Source of the DNA: Ferrimicrobium sp.
Lineage (GTDB): Bacteria; Actinomycetota; Acidimicrobiia; Acidimicrobiales; Acidimicrobiaceae
Direction of reading: 5' to 3'
Assembly (NCBI RefSeq): GCF_027319265.1
Contig: NZ_DAHVNP010000051.1
Location: 1-42,324, forward strand
DNA length: 42,324 nt
Part shown: piece after piece, positions 27,835 to 36,141 of the stretch
Layout of the letters: every line of letters starts with the position of its first letter
Numbering within the stretch: position 1 is the stretch's first letter
The notes under the pieces: model-generated
The model's input: only the letters and a program-made list of their open reading frames with translations
Databases searched by the model: none
What the model was told of the DNA's origin: nothing
Position numbers and translations under genes: made by a program

Positions 27835-28940
27835 CGACTCCGTTCTGGCACAGCCAGTTTGACCTCCCAACCAAGCGGGTAGTTTGGACCCACCTCCAGC
27901 GAACCTCCCGCACGGGCGGCTCGTTCGGCGAGTCCACGAAGTCCACTTCCAAAGAGGACCTCACCCCCGCAACCGTTGTCTCGCACACGCATCGAGGTCG
28001 GCCCTAGTTCGATGGTGCAGTTGGTAGCACGCGCATGCCGAACCACATTGGTCACTGATTCGCGGATCACCCAACCGAACAACTCCTCGACTCCGGGGGA
28101 GAGCTCGGCACCAGCGTGTTCCACCGTGAGCTCGACACCTGCGGTGGAGAGTAGCGCTCTTGCAGCTTCCAGCTCTCCAGCAAGCGACCTACCTCGATAT
28201 CCCGCCACCGTTGCCCTTACCTCTGCCAGTGCCTGTCGAGCAAGCACCTCGACCTGGTGGATTTCGCTACGAGCCTGTGCCGAATCTCGATCAAAGATCT
28301 TGGTGGCGAGTTCAGCCTTGATGGTGATCGATGTAAGGGAATGGCCGAGCACATCGTGTAAGTCGCGCGCAATCCTAAGACGCTCACTCTCACGAACCAC
28401 CCGATCGAGTTCATCGCGAGTCTCCACCAGTAGGCAATTGGTCCGAACGAGTTGCGAGAACGCAAGAACAACCAGACTCGCCAGGAGGATCGTCAACGGC
28501 ATCGATAGATTCCCTGCCACCCTCCAACCTGGTTCAGCAAATGGTAAGAAATAGGACACCAGAATCGCAAGAGCGATGAACGGCCATGCCTTTGTCTTGA
28601 ACCTCCCGATAATGGGAGCGAGGATAAAGAGCAACATGATCAGCGCGTCATCACGGGCGATCGGCAACTCAACCAGGAAACAGAGAGCCATGACGCCGAT
28701 GATCGAGGCAAAGAACAAAGGACGGGTCGCGATCCCAGAGAATACCAACACGATATAGAGAGCGCCAAAAAGACCGAGGACTCCAAGCCCGATCGGTAGT
28801 CCTACTCCATGACCAAAACTCAGCACGCCACCGGCAACCTGTGCACAGTAGGCGAGAAAGAGAAGAGGAAGTGCAACTCTGCCCCACGTCAAGGGCACGC
28901 TCCCAAATGATGCTACCTGGTTACGCCAATCTTGGTCCAT
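27828..28940 (-). CDS. Membrane sensor histidine kinase, DesK-like, of the ABC operon
   Basis: A 370-residue protein. Five to six membrane helices occupy residues 20-165. The HisKA_3 motif 'ESERLRIARDLHDVLGH' puts the phosphorylated His at 195. The ATPase domain shows IRESVTNVVRHARA and a GLRGLAERAARAGG region. Kinases of this layout next to ABC-2 exporters often detect the compound exported or membrane stress (family knowledge). The frame can start at 28994, overlapping the permease, but ATG 28940 is preceded by GAAGGGG and matches the family length better, leaving a 28-nt gap to the permease stop. Confidence 0.88.
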   Translation of the reverse strand: MDQDWRNQVASFGSVPLTWGRVALPLLFLAYCAQVAGGVLSFGHGVGLPIGLGVLGLFGALYIVLVFSGIATRPLFFASIIGVMALCFLVELPIARDDALIMLLFILAPIIGRFKTKAWPFIALAILVSYFLPFAEPGWRVAGNLSMPLTILLASLVVLAFSQLVRTNCLLVETRDELDRVVRESERLRIARDLHDVLGHSLTSITIKAELATKIFDRDSAQARSEIHQVEVLARQALAEVRATVAGYRGRSLAGELEAARALLSTAGVELTVEHAGAELSPGVEELFGWVIRESVTNVVRHARATNCTIELGPTSMRVRDNGCGGEVLFGSGLRGLAERAARAGGSLEVGPNYPLGWEVKLAVPERSRW

Positions 28941-28968
28941 CCCACGTCCACCCCTTCCGATGGCGGTA

Positions 28969-29694
28969 TCAGACTCGCGCGGTATCGCGGACATAGACGA
29001 GCCGAGCTAGCAGCACAAAGGCTACCGTCCAGATGATCACCACAAGCCACCCCTCCAACTTCCAGGGAGATCCTCCGAGCGAGACCGCTCCTGCCCGAAT
29101 CAACCAGTAGGAGGGTATCAACTCAAAGAGCTTATGAATCAATCCATCGCCACCAATGTTGCCAAACCCCCCACCGACGAGAAGAAAGAGCGTGGAGAGA
29201 CCACCAGTGACGGGACCCATCGAGTCCGGTTTCAGGAGGTGACCGATCATGACGCCGATCACGGTGAAGGGCAACAGACCGACGAGAAACAGACCGGTCA
29301 TGATCAACCAGTGGACCATCGTGAGATGAACGCCAAAGGCGCTGCCAGCGAGATACATGACGATGAGGGTGAGGATCGCAATCATATAACCAGCCAGAAT
29401 TTTTGCGGCAAAGTAATACCAGGTCGGCAAGGGAGTCAGTCGCATCTGCCGGGTCCAACCCATCTGCCGTTCAACGGAGATCCTCGGTCCAATGGAGATC
29501 GCCGCGATGAGGGCACCAAAGCCTGCCATCGCGATCATATAGTACAACGGGAACGGAACCCCTCCGAGCTTGTCATGGCGATCGGCCGAGGTGAAGGCAA
29601 CGTACAACACCAGTGGGAAGACGAAGGAGAAGATCACAAACCTGCGATTACGCAGGGTGCGCAACAGCTCATAGCGAACATAGAGCAAACCCAT
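28969..29694 (-). CDS. ABC-2 type transporter permease
   Basis: A 241-residue inner-membrane protein with six predicted helices. Features of the ABC-2 family are the N-terminal amphipathic stretch RYELLRTLRNRRF before helix 1, and the conserved block in the middle (AAISIGPRISVERQMGWTRQMRLTPLPTW in outline) that forms the coupling region with the ATPase. It likely exports a lipid-like or antimicrobial compound with the ATPase encoded just upstream. A TTG at 29697 is possible, but ATG 29694 shares one base with the ATPase stop (TGATG) and has GAGGGAG at good spacing. Confidence 0.9.
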   Translation of the reverse strand: MGLLYVRYELLRTLRNRRFVIFSFVFPLVLYVAFTSADRHDKLGGVPFPLYYMIAMAGFGALIAAISIGPRISVERQMGWTRQMRLTPLPTWYYFAAKILAGYMIAILTLIVMYLAGSAFGVHLTMVHWLIMTGLFLVGLLPFTVIGVMIGHLLKPDSMGPVTGGLSTLFLLVGGGFGNIGGDGLIHKLFELIPSYWLIRAGAVSLGGSPWKLEGWLVVIIWTVAFVLLARLVYVRDTARV

Positions 29695-30599
29695 CAATCA
29701 TCTCCCTCTCGTGTTAACTCAACAAAGGCCTGTTCGAGGCTCCCACCCGTGACCTCAATATCCGTCAGTCCCGGATAGGTACCAAGCAGGGCATACAGCA
29801 CCTGATCCGAATCAGAGCAGGTTAAAATCACGGTGGGGCCGTGCCGCTCGACGTTCACCACCCCATCGAAGGCCCCCAAGTAGCTAACGTCAACATCAGG
29901 CAGGGTAGCGCGAATCATCCTCGACCCCACCTTTGCCTTGATCTGGTTAGGAGTCCCATCGGCGACAATCAACCCATTGGCCATAAGCACTACCCGATCC
30001 GCAAAGGCATCAGCCTCCTCGAGGTAATGGGTCGCAAACACCACCGTCTTGCGATCCTCGACCACCTCACGCATGGCCCGCCAGAACTCTCTTCTCCCCT
30101 CGACATCGATCGCAGCCGTCGGCTCGTCCAAGATCAGCAGATCGGGATCCCCAACCAAGGCGGCTGCGAAACGCACCCGTTGGGCCTGGCCACCTGAGAG
30201 CCCGGTGGTGAACTGTCGCTGAAACTGATCACACCCAGTTCTCGCTAATACGTCATCAAGATTGCGCGGGTGGGGATAAAACGATGCCATCAACTCGATC
30301 AACTCGCGCACCCGCAGATGATCGAGTGGCGTCCCTGTTTGGAGCATGCCTCCCACCAAGCCGGCCGCGATAGCCTTGGCTGGAGACATTCCAAAGAGCT
30401 TGGCCTCCCCCTGATCGGGGTGCACGAGCCCGAGCACCATGTCGAGCGTGGTCGTCTTGCCTGCCCCATTTGGTCCCAGCAGCGCGACAGTCTCCCCTGG
30501 TTGGATAAGAAGATCCACGCCACGGACAGCGAGAACGGGGCCAAAAGCCTTGGTGACCCCTTGCAACACAATGGAAGGGGCGTCTTGCATCGTTTTCAT
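29694..30599 (-). CDS. ABC transporter ATP-binding protein
   Basis: A 301-residue ATPase partner of the ABC-2 permease. Walker A GPNGAGKTT (from residue 42), signature LSGGQAQRV, Walker B LLILDEPTAAID, and switch His in VVFATHYLEEAD. The last 80 residues form the DrrA-like C-terminal domain typical of drug or antibiotic exporters. Several upstream codons are open, but ATG 30599 lies exactly 7 nt after TAGTGT, which fits a leaderless transcript with no Shine-Dalgarno. It is the first gene of the operon ATPase-permease-kinase-regulator. Confidence 0.92.
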   Translation of the reverse strand: MKTMQDAPSIVLQGVTKAFGPVLAVRGVDLLIQPGETVALLGPNGAGKTTTLDMVLGLVHPDQGEAKLFGMSPAKAIAAGLVGGMLQTGTPLDHLRVRELIELMASFYPHPRNLDDVLARTGCDQFQRQFTTGLSGGQAQRVRFAAALVGDPDLLILDEPTAAIDVEGRREFWRAMREVVEDRKTVVFATHYLEEADAFADRVVLMANGLIVADGTPNQIKAKVGSRMIRATLPDVDVSYLGAFDGVVNVERHGPTVILTCSDSDQVLYALLGTYPGLTDIEVTGGSLEQAFVELTREGDD

Positions 30600-30606
30600 G
30601 ACAGTT

Positions 30607-30672
30607 ACACTAGCAAGTGCCCAATCTAGCCGCTGGTGTGTGCTGGCATAAATTCCCGATGACAACTGTCAT
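30607..30672 (-). promoter_or_regulatory. Leaderless promoter and upstream inverted repeat of the ABC operon
   Basis: On the minus strand a -10 TAGTGT (30612-30607) precedes the ATPase ATG by 7 nt, so transcription and translation may start at the same base. No good -35 is seen, which suits an activated promoter. ATGACA-AC-TGTCAT at 30659-30672 is a 6-2-6 inverted repeat centred about 66 bp upstream, the position of a class I activator site. ATGACAGTT recurs at the start codon (30598-30606 region). The operon's own LuxR regulator is the obvious candidate. Confidence 0.45.
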
Positions 30673-30710
30673 ACTCGAAGCGATCCACGACGCATCATCT
30701 CTCCCTCTAG

Positions 30711-30754
30711 GAAAAAGCAAGAGGAGGAGCCCTTGAAGGGCTCCTCCTCTTGCT
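30711..30754 (-). terminator. Intrinsic terminator of the MFS gene
   Basis: A perfect 17-bp stem (30716-30732 with 30738-30754), rich in GAGGAGG/CCTCCTC, closes on a 5-nt loop. On the minus strand it is followed directly by a run of five T (30716-30712). It lies 20 bp beyond the MFS stop codon, so it ends that transcript and shields the divergently placed ABC operon promoter. Confidence 0.88.
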
Positions 30755-30773
30755 CAAGACAGTGACAAGTACG

Positions 30774-32618
30774 TCAGTCAGAGAAGGGGGATTTGATCTC
30801 TTCGGGCTTCACCGAGTCATCGGCTCCAGCGACGGATTCAATCACACGGTGTTCGGCGGCTGCATGCGCCGCGTGCTCCTCATGAAGGTGCTCCATCGCC
30901 TCTTCGGCGTCGGTTGCATTGTACTTACCACCACGCATCCACGACGCGCCAGCGGCGATCAGACAGGCGACCGCGGCGAAGGTAAAGGCCTCCGAGAGCC
31001 CATGGCCGAAGGCTGGGGAGATAAGGCTAGGGAAGAAGGAACGGCCCACAAGATAATGAGCGTTGGCCGCTGGCAGGGTGCTAAGGAGCTTGGAGCCCAA
31101 CAGCTTTGACATCGGGTTGTAACCCAAGAAGGCCGCAAAGAGCGTGCTCACCGGTGGCAGCGCAGCCAACTGCTTGGCCAAGGCGACCGGCACATGCTGC
31201 TTGGTCAACCCGGACAGGAGGGCGCTCGAGAGATGAGAACGCAACCCAAAGATCATCAGGCTGAAGAAGACACCGATCGAGAGCACCATCGCCGAGTTCA
31301 TAAAGGTCGCACTCATGCCTGAACCAACTCCCCGTTGATTTGCTGGCAAGCTATTCATGATTCCAGCGCGGTTCGGTGAGGCGAAAAGTCCCATGGCCAA
31401 ACCGTTGATCGCTAGCAGAATTGCAAAGTCCATGTAGGAAAAGTCCACCGGCAGAAAGATCAGTCCGATGAAGGAGCCCGCCGCGATAATCATACCTCCA
31501 GTCGCAAAAGGCCGTGCACCATAGCGGTCAGAGAAATAGCCCGACACAGGTCCAGCGACGAGGAATCCGATGGTCAAAGGAACGAGATAGATGCCCGCCC
31601 ACAACGGTGTCTGCGAGTAACTAAACCCATGGGTCGGCAGCCAGATACCTTGAAGCCAGATAATAAGGATGAACATCATGCCACCTCGACCTAGCGAAGC
31701 CAAGAGGCTCGCAAGGTTCCCGGCCGTGAAGGCTCGAATTTTGAAGAGTCGCACGTTGATCATGGGTTCATCGAGGCGTAGTTCGAGCCAGATAAAGACG
31801 CCGAGGGTGGCGAGTCCCCCAAAGATCGCGGCGATGACGCCGGGGTTCGTCCAACCCATGGTGTGGTCGCCGTAGGGCTGGATTCCATAGGTGATGCCCA
31901 CCAAGACTGAGATCAGCCCCGCCGCAAAGAGGAAGTTGCCAAACCAGTCGATCTTGGCCTTGATCCGAATACCGGTGTCATGGAGCACCATGTAGGCCCA
32001 GATCGTACCAGCGATGCCCACCGGCACCGAAACGAGGAAGATCAACCTCCACGAGATCGGCGCCAAGACACCACCGAGGATCAGTCCGATAAAGGAACCA
32101 GCGATGGCGGTTACGTTATTGATGCCAAGAGCAAGGCCACGTTGGTTTGCCGGAAAAACATCGGTCAAGAGCGCCGCTGAGTTCGCAAAGAGCAATGCCC
32201 CACCCAAACCTTGGAAGATACGCATCGCGATTAACCACAGGGCACCAGCACTCCCATGCATCCACGTGATGGAGAGCATGATCGAGAAGAAGGTGAAGAT
32301 CGCAAAACCCATGTTGTACATTCGGGAACGACCAAACATATCACCAAGTCGGCCAAAGTTGACCACCATCACCGCAGTGACGACCAGGTAGCCCATGAGG
32401 ACCCAAAGAAAGTAGGAGGTGTTCCCAGGGGCCAACGGGTCGAGGTGAATGCCGTTAAAGATCTCCGGCAAAGAGATGAGTGCGATCGACGAGTCGATCA
32501 TGACCATCAAGACCCCAAGTGTCGTATTCGACAGGACCAGCCACTTGTACTTCGGGTTATCTCGCATCGCAGCGCTTCGCTGCCGAAAGGAGGACTTTCC
32601 CTCCAACGTTGCCGCCAT
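30774..32618 (-). CDS. MFS transporter, DHA2 (EmrB/QacA) type, 14 helices
   Basis: A 614-residue membrane protein with 14 predicted helices. Helix 1 contains the DHA2 pattern NTTLGVLMVMIDSSIALISLP, and motif A follows as NFGRLGDMFGRSRMY. Later, AILLAINGLAMGLFASPN resembles the antiporter motif region. The family exports drugs or dyes in exchange for protons. The insert between late helices is long (GLTKQHVPVALAKQLAALPP and onward), as in actinobacterial members. The C-terminal tail (from about 570) is cytosolic and His-rich: HLHEEHAAHAAAEH, five His in 14 residues. AAAGGAG 6 nt before ATG 32618 fixes the start. Two inverted repeats upstream (32765-32779 and 32803-32825) may be operators, but no regulator gene is adjacent. 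Confidence 0.92.
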   Translation of the reverse strand: MAATLEGKSSFRQRSAAMRDNPKYKWLVLSNTTLGVLMVMIDSSIALISLPEIFNGIHLDPLAPGNTSYFLWVLMGYLVVTAVMVVNFGRLGDMFGRSRMYNMGFAIFTFFSIMLSITWMHGSAGALWLIAMRIFQGLGGALLFANSAALLTDVFPANQRGLALGINNVTAIAGSFIGLILGGVLAPISWRLIFLVSVPVGIAGTIWAYMVLHDTGIRIKAKIDWFGNFLFAAGLISVLVGITYGIQPYGDHTMGWTNPGVIAAIFGGLATLGVFIWLELRLDEPMINVRLFKIRAFTAGNLASLLASLGRGGMMFILIIWLQGIWLPTHGFSYSQTPLWAGIYLVPLTIGFLVAGPVSGYFSDRYGARPFATGGMIIAAGSFIGLIFLPVDFSYMDFAILLAINGLAMGLFASPNRAGIMNSLPANQRGVGSGMSATFMNSAMVLSIGVFFSLMIFGLRSHLSSALLSGLTKQHVPVALAKQLAALPPVSTLFAAFLGYNPMSKLLGSKLLSTLPAANAHYLVGRSFFPSLISPAFGHGLSEAFTFAAVACLIAAGASWMRGGKYNATDAEEAMEHLHEEHAAHAAAEHRVIESVAGADDSVKPEEIKSPFSD

Positions 32619-32764
32619 TTGCTTCTCCTTTATGACCATCTATTGTTGCCATGACTGTCTGCCATGCAGCGCCGTCACACCGTCTTCGTCGTGTCACTAG
32701 CCCGCCCCCAGGCCCTGTGACGGTTCCTCAGGCCAACGCCCAGCTGCTAGCGAAGGCAAACCTC

Positions 32765-32779
32765 CGATAGCAGCTATCG
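32765..32779. promoter_or_regulatory. Inverted repeat upstream of the MFS gene
   Basis: CGATAG-CAG-CTATCG is a perfect 6-3-6 inverted repeat about 150 bp upstream of the MFS start. It could be an operator for a TetR- or MarR-type regulator encoded elsewhere. Confidence 0.4.
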
Positions 32780-32802
32780 TTTTGCTACCACAGCCTAGCT
32801 GT

Positions 32803-32825
32803 TAGTTGCTTGCAACCTGCAACTA
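32803..32825. promoter_or_regulatory. Second inverted repeat, between MFS and dioxygenase genes
   Basis: TAGTTGC and GCAACTA are exact reverse complements separated by 9 nt, and the spacer contains a further TTGCAA palindrome, giving three related TTGC/GCAA half-sites. It sits between the MFS promoter region and the end of the dioxygenase gene. Confidence 0.4.
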
Positions 32826-32868
32826 CTTTTGCGACCCGCTTTATTCCCACCTACCGGTGGCAATTTAC

Positions 32869-33693
32869 CTACGCTCCCATCGAGATGGAACGCTTCGCCA
32901 TACCGAACCAAAAGCCCTCGACCTCGTTGACAATTGGGTCATCGCCACCGGCTCCCAGCGTCACAAACAACGGTGCAAAGTGCTCGGTGCGGGGGTGTGC
33001 GATAGCTGCCGCTGGTGCTGCATGCGCGAAATCGAGAAGCTGACCGACCTCGCCGGCCGCAAGGGCGTTCGCTCCCCACTCATCAAACTCCCGAGACCAT
33101 GACGGCGGATCCGCATCGGGACCAGCGTCCCATCGCAGCTGCCGGAGGTTGTGGGTGAAGAATCCACTGCCGACGATCAGGACGCCCTCATCGCGCAGAG
33201 GTGCGAGTGTCCTTCCCAACGCCAGCAACTGGGCGGGCTCGAGCGTCGGCAATGAGAGTTGCATCACGGGAATCGTCGCCTCGGGGAACATGACCATCAG
33301 TGGCACCCAAGCCCCATGGTCCAGTCCTCGCGGTTCATCATGGTCGACTGGTTGATGTGCCTGGGCAAGCAAGCGATCGAGAGACGCGCCAAGCGACGCT
33401 GAACCAGGAGCGGGGTACTTCAGTTGATAAAAGCGCTCCTCAAAGCCCCAGAAGTCATAGACCAAGGGTACGGATCCCGAGGAGCTTACACTGATCGGAT
33501 TCGACTCCCAGTGCGCAGAGATCACGAGGATTGACTCCGGAGTCGGTAGACGATTACGCCACTTTTGGAGCTCATCAATCCAACGGGAATCATCGAGCAA
33601 CGGTGGCGCCCCATGACTGAGATAGAGCACCGGCATGGATCCAGAAGAGGTGACAGACATGTCTCCAGTATAGTTGCAGATGCACACATTCAT
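32869..33693 (-). CDS. LigB / DODA-type extradiol ring-cleavage dioxygenase
   Basis: A 274-residue protein of the class III extradiol dioxygenase family (YgiD, 4,5-DOPA dioxygenase). Likely metal ligands are H27 (LYLSHGAP) and H61 (VISAHWE), with conserved H126 (LDHGAW) and H181 (FFTHNLR) in the active site. The block YDFWGFEERFYQLKYPAPG is typical. It would open a catechol-like ring using Fe or Zn, with the physiological substrate unknown. GGAGGA at good spacing favours ATG 33693, but ATG 33660 (MSVTSSG), preceded by GGAG, would remove an unusual Cys-containing leader and is possible. It is transcribed divergently from the EamA transporter gene. Confidence 0.9.
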   Translation of the reverse strand: MNVCICNYTGDMSVTSSGSMPVLYLSHGAPPLLDDSRWIDELQKWRNRLPTPESILVISAHWESNPISVSSSGSVPLVYDFWGFEERFYQLKYPAPGSASLGASLDRLLAQAHQPVDHDEPRGLDHGAWVPLMVMFPEATIPVMQLSLPTLEPAQLLALGRTLAPLRDEGVLIVGSGFFTHNLRQLRWDAGPDADPPSWSREFDEWGANALAAGEVGQLLDFAHAAPAAAIAHPRTEHFAPLFVTLGAGGDDPIVNEVEGFWFGMAKRSISMGA

Positions 33694-33816
33694 AGGCTCC
33701 TCCAATGACCGGTGGACCTCAACGGCACTTTGTTACCTGCCATTACACTTTCGTTCATGCATTGTTAACCTTGTCTGTACGACGGCGAGGAGGTCACCAC
33801 GATTGGGATCTGGGTA

Positions 33817-34626
33817 TTGGGGGTTGTCCTCCTTGCCTCCGTCGCTCACGCCACCTGGAACGCACTAGCAAAGTACATCGACGATGCAAGCCTCGCCTTT
33901 GCTTGGATCAACCTCACCGTCGCCGGCATTGGTGCGGTCTTCCTCGGGTTCGTCGGCCTCCCCAACCAGGAGGCACTGCCGTTCCTTCTGGTCTCATTCC
34001 TGATTCACATCGCCTATAACATTTTTCTCTTGAACTCCTACCGGTTTGGCGATCTCTCGCAGGTCTATCCACTGGCTCGAGGACTCGCTCCGATCCTGGT
34101 CACGATTGGAGCATTCCTCTTCGCGGGGGAGAACCTCGACATCGGCGAGGTTCTCGGCATCCTCATCATCGCCGCAGCGCTCGCCTCCATCGCCGAGTTC
34201 CGCGCCACCAAGACGCTTTGGCTCTCCATCGCGACCGGGTTTGCCATCGGCGGGTACAGCCTGGTTGATGGACTGGGTGTACGGCATGCGCATTCCTCAT
34301 TTGCCTACGCAGGGTTGCTCTTCCTCCTCGAAGGAGGGGTACTTGGACTCGGGATCACCTTTTTGCGCATTCGTCAGCACCGCTCGATGCTCACCGCCAA
34401 ACTCCGCCTTGGCCTCGGTGCTGGCGCTCTCTCCTACCTCGCCTACGCCGCGGTCCTGTGGGCACAGCAACGTGCCCCCTTGGGTGTTGTGTCAGCCCTC
34501 CGGGAGACGAGCGTCATCGTGGCAGCGCTGATGGGAGCCTATTTTCTTAAGGAAGGGCTCGGTCGCCGTAGGGCGGTTGCCGCCATCGTCGTCTGCCTTG
34601 GTGTGGCGATTCTGGTGTTGAGCTAG
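33817..34626 (+). CDS. EamA/DMT family transporter
   Basis: A membrane protein of about 270 residues with ten predicted helices in two EamA repeats. The N-terminal helix carries SVAHATWNALAKY and the repeat ends read PILVTIGAFLFAGENLDIGEVLGILII and ETSVIVAALMGAYFLKEGLGRRRAVAA in outline, both classic DMT patterns (exporters of amino acids, nucleotides or other metabolites). The coordinate given uses TTG 33817, the first conventional start. However GAGGAGG at 33787-33793 lies exactly 8 nt before an in-frame ATT at 33802, which would start the protein MGIWVLGVVLL and complete helix 1. No ATG or GTG exists between the upstream stop and TTG 33817, so an ATT start is credible. Confidence 0.87.
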   Translation: MGVVLLASVAHATWNALAKYIDDASLAFAWINLTVAGIGAVFLGFVGLPNQEALPFLLVSFLIHIAYNIFLLNSYRFGDLSQVYPLARGLAPILVTIGAFLFAGENLDIGEVLGILIIAAALASIAEFRATKTLWLSIATGFAIGGYSLVDGLGVRHAHSSFAYAGLLFLLEGGVLGLGITFLRIRQHRSMLTAKLRLGLGAGALSYLAYAAVLWAQQRAPLGVVSALRETSVIVAALMGAYFLKEGLGRRRAVAAIVVCLGVAILVLS

Positions 34627-34675
34627 CAACGGGTCTGCGCAACTAGTGGAGCCTCGTTCAGCCTAAGGTGGGCCT

Positions 34676-35506
34676 ATGGATCGCGCACCATTCATCGAAC
34701 ACAACCAAATTGAACGTCTCTCCCACCCCGTCGTGCTTGACGTTCGATGGTATCTTGACGGCCGCAATGGCCTCACGAGCTATCTCGCAGGGCACTACCC
34801 TGGTGCGATCTTCGTCGACCTTGACACCGTCGCCACCCAGCCCGGTGAGGCGACTGCTGGTCGTCATCCACTCCCATCACCAAAGGATTTTGCCCATTCC
34901 CTCGCAGCGCTTGGCGTCGACCCTACCGCTCAGGTGCTCGTCATGGATGACGCTCGCGGTTCGATCGCAGCCAGAATCTGGTGGATGCTCGATGTGCTCG
35001 GTATCGAAACCTATGTCTTGTGGGGTGGCATCCAACAGCTGGCAGCCACCGACCTGTGCACCAGACCTTGCCTCCCGGTTCCAGTCACTCCCTGGGTTCC
35101 ATCACTCGAGCACTGGCCAACCGAACGTATCGCCACTACCGAAGAGATCGCGGCAGCGACCTCCGAGTATCTGTTACTCGATGCCCGTGCCCAGGCTCGG
35201 TACCTCGGCGACGAAGAGCCGATTGACCGAGTAGGTGGCCACATTCCAGGTGCTCAGTCGCTTCCGTGGCAGCGCATCCTCGACAGGATCGAGGTTGACA
35301 TCGATGTCGCTGCAGATCCAGAGCTACAATCCCTCCTCTCCGATGACCGGGTCATCGTCGCCTACTGCGGGTCGGGCGTCACTGCCTGCACATTGGTATT
35401 GGCGTTCCGAGCCATTGGCCGTGACATCAAGCTTTACCCTCCCTCGTATTCAGGGTGGTCTAGCGACGTATCCCATCCGATCTGCACCCAGCCGTGCCAG
35501 GCATAG
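34676..35506 (+). CDS. sseA: 3-mercaptopyruvate sulfurtransferase (double rhodanese)
   Basis: A 276-residue protein with two rhodanese domains, an inactive N-terminal one (about 10-130) and an active C-terminal one (about 150-270). The catalytic loop is C231-GSGVTAC. The CG[S/T]GVT form marks 3-mercaptopyruvate sulfurtransferases rather than thiosulfate rhodaneses (CRKGVT). It transfers sulfur from 3-mercaptopyruvate to cyanide or thiols, serving sulfur metabolism and possibly thiol redox defence. WWMLDVLG and GGHIPGAQSLPW are typical blocks. AAGGTGGG precedes the ATG. It starts 50 bp after the EamA gene on the same strand and may be co-transcribed. Confidence 0.92.
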   Translation: MDRAPFIEHNQIERLSHPVVLDVRWYLDGRNGLTSYLAGHYPGAIFVDLDTVATQPGEATAGRHPLPSPKDFAHSLAALGVDPTAQVLVMDDARGSIAARIWWMLDVLGIETYVLWGGIQQLAATDLCTRPCLPVPVTPWVPSLEHWPTERIATTEEIAAATSEYLLLDARAQARYLGDEEPIDRVGGHIPGAQSLPWQRILDRIEVDIDVAADPELQSLLSDDRVIVAYCGSGVTACTLVLAFRAIGRDIKLYPPSYSGWSSDVSHPICTQPCQA

Positions 35507-35632
35507 ATCGCTAGCAACGCACGAACATCGATCGACCCTGTTGCTGCCTTGATGGGGAGGAGAAGCCGGCTCCATGGACAGCGCTGGCTCTATCGGAGAC
35601 ACCGACCGATCGACACCGTCGACAAGGGCGAC

Positions 35633-36073
35633 TCAGAGAAGCGCTACGATGTCAGCGATCACGAGATAGAGGACTAGGCCGATGACCGCCAAATAGATGA
35701 AACTCATCTGCCAGCGCCATTTATGGTTCGCGACCCAGAAACGCCGTATCCCCTTCACATCGAAGAAGAGAGCAGCGACACCGATCGGGATCCCAATCTC
35801 GGGACCAAAGCCAGCGAGCGCACCGATCCCAAGGGCCGGGAGGATGAATGGAACAATGACGTAGCTCAAGGTGCATCGCAGTCCAGAGATGACCATCGCA
35901 AGACTAAAGAGCCGCTCTGCAGCCTCCTCACGGCGCACCGTGGGCCGAACGTCGGGGATGCGAAGAATCTTTCTCGCCAAAGCATCGTAGCGTGACGCTG
36001 ATGGGGATTGATTAATCATGCACTGTTGATTCGCCGCGATAGCCTCGTCCATGCTTTTATCATAGCGACCCAT
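35633..36073 (-). CDS. Conserved-looking small membrane protein, unknown function
   Basis: A 146-residue protein I do not recognise. Residues 1-55 are soluble and basic (YDALARKILRIPDVRP, TVRREEAAERLF). Then come three hydrophobic segments, roughly 58-90, 92-105 and 122-145. The WVANHKWRWQ loop between the last two is likely cytosolic. The layout (cytosolic helix then membrane bundle) gives no function. The start is uncertain: ATG 36073 is used, a TTG lies just upstream, and ATG 36052 is an alternative; none has a good ribosome-binding site. It lies between the convergent sulfurtransferase gene and the mod operon regulator, 68 bp beyond the latter's stop on the same strand. Confidence 0.65.
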   Translation of the reverse strand: MGRYDKSMDEAIAANQQCMINQSPSASRYDALARKILRIPDVRPTVRREEAAERLFSLAMVISGLRCTLSYVIVPFILPALGIGALAGFGPEIGIPIGVAALFFDVKGIRRFWVANHKWRWQMSFIYLAVIGLVLYLVIADIVALL

Positions 36074-36141
36074 CAACTACAGACAAAGTCCAGGGATGAC
36101 AACACCCACAGCTTGGCATCAGATCTTGGAGTTGTCGCCCG

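Noticed and set aside
29134-29778. A 214-codon plus-strand frame
   Set aside because: Antisense to the ABC-2 permease and rich in Glu, His and Asp in a pattern typical of shadows of membrane-protein genes.
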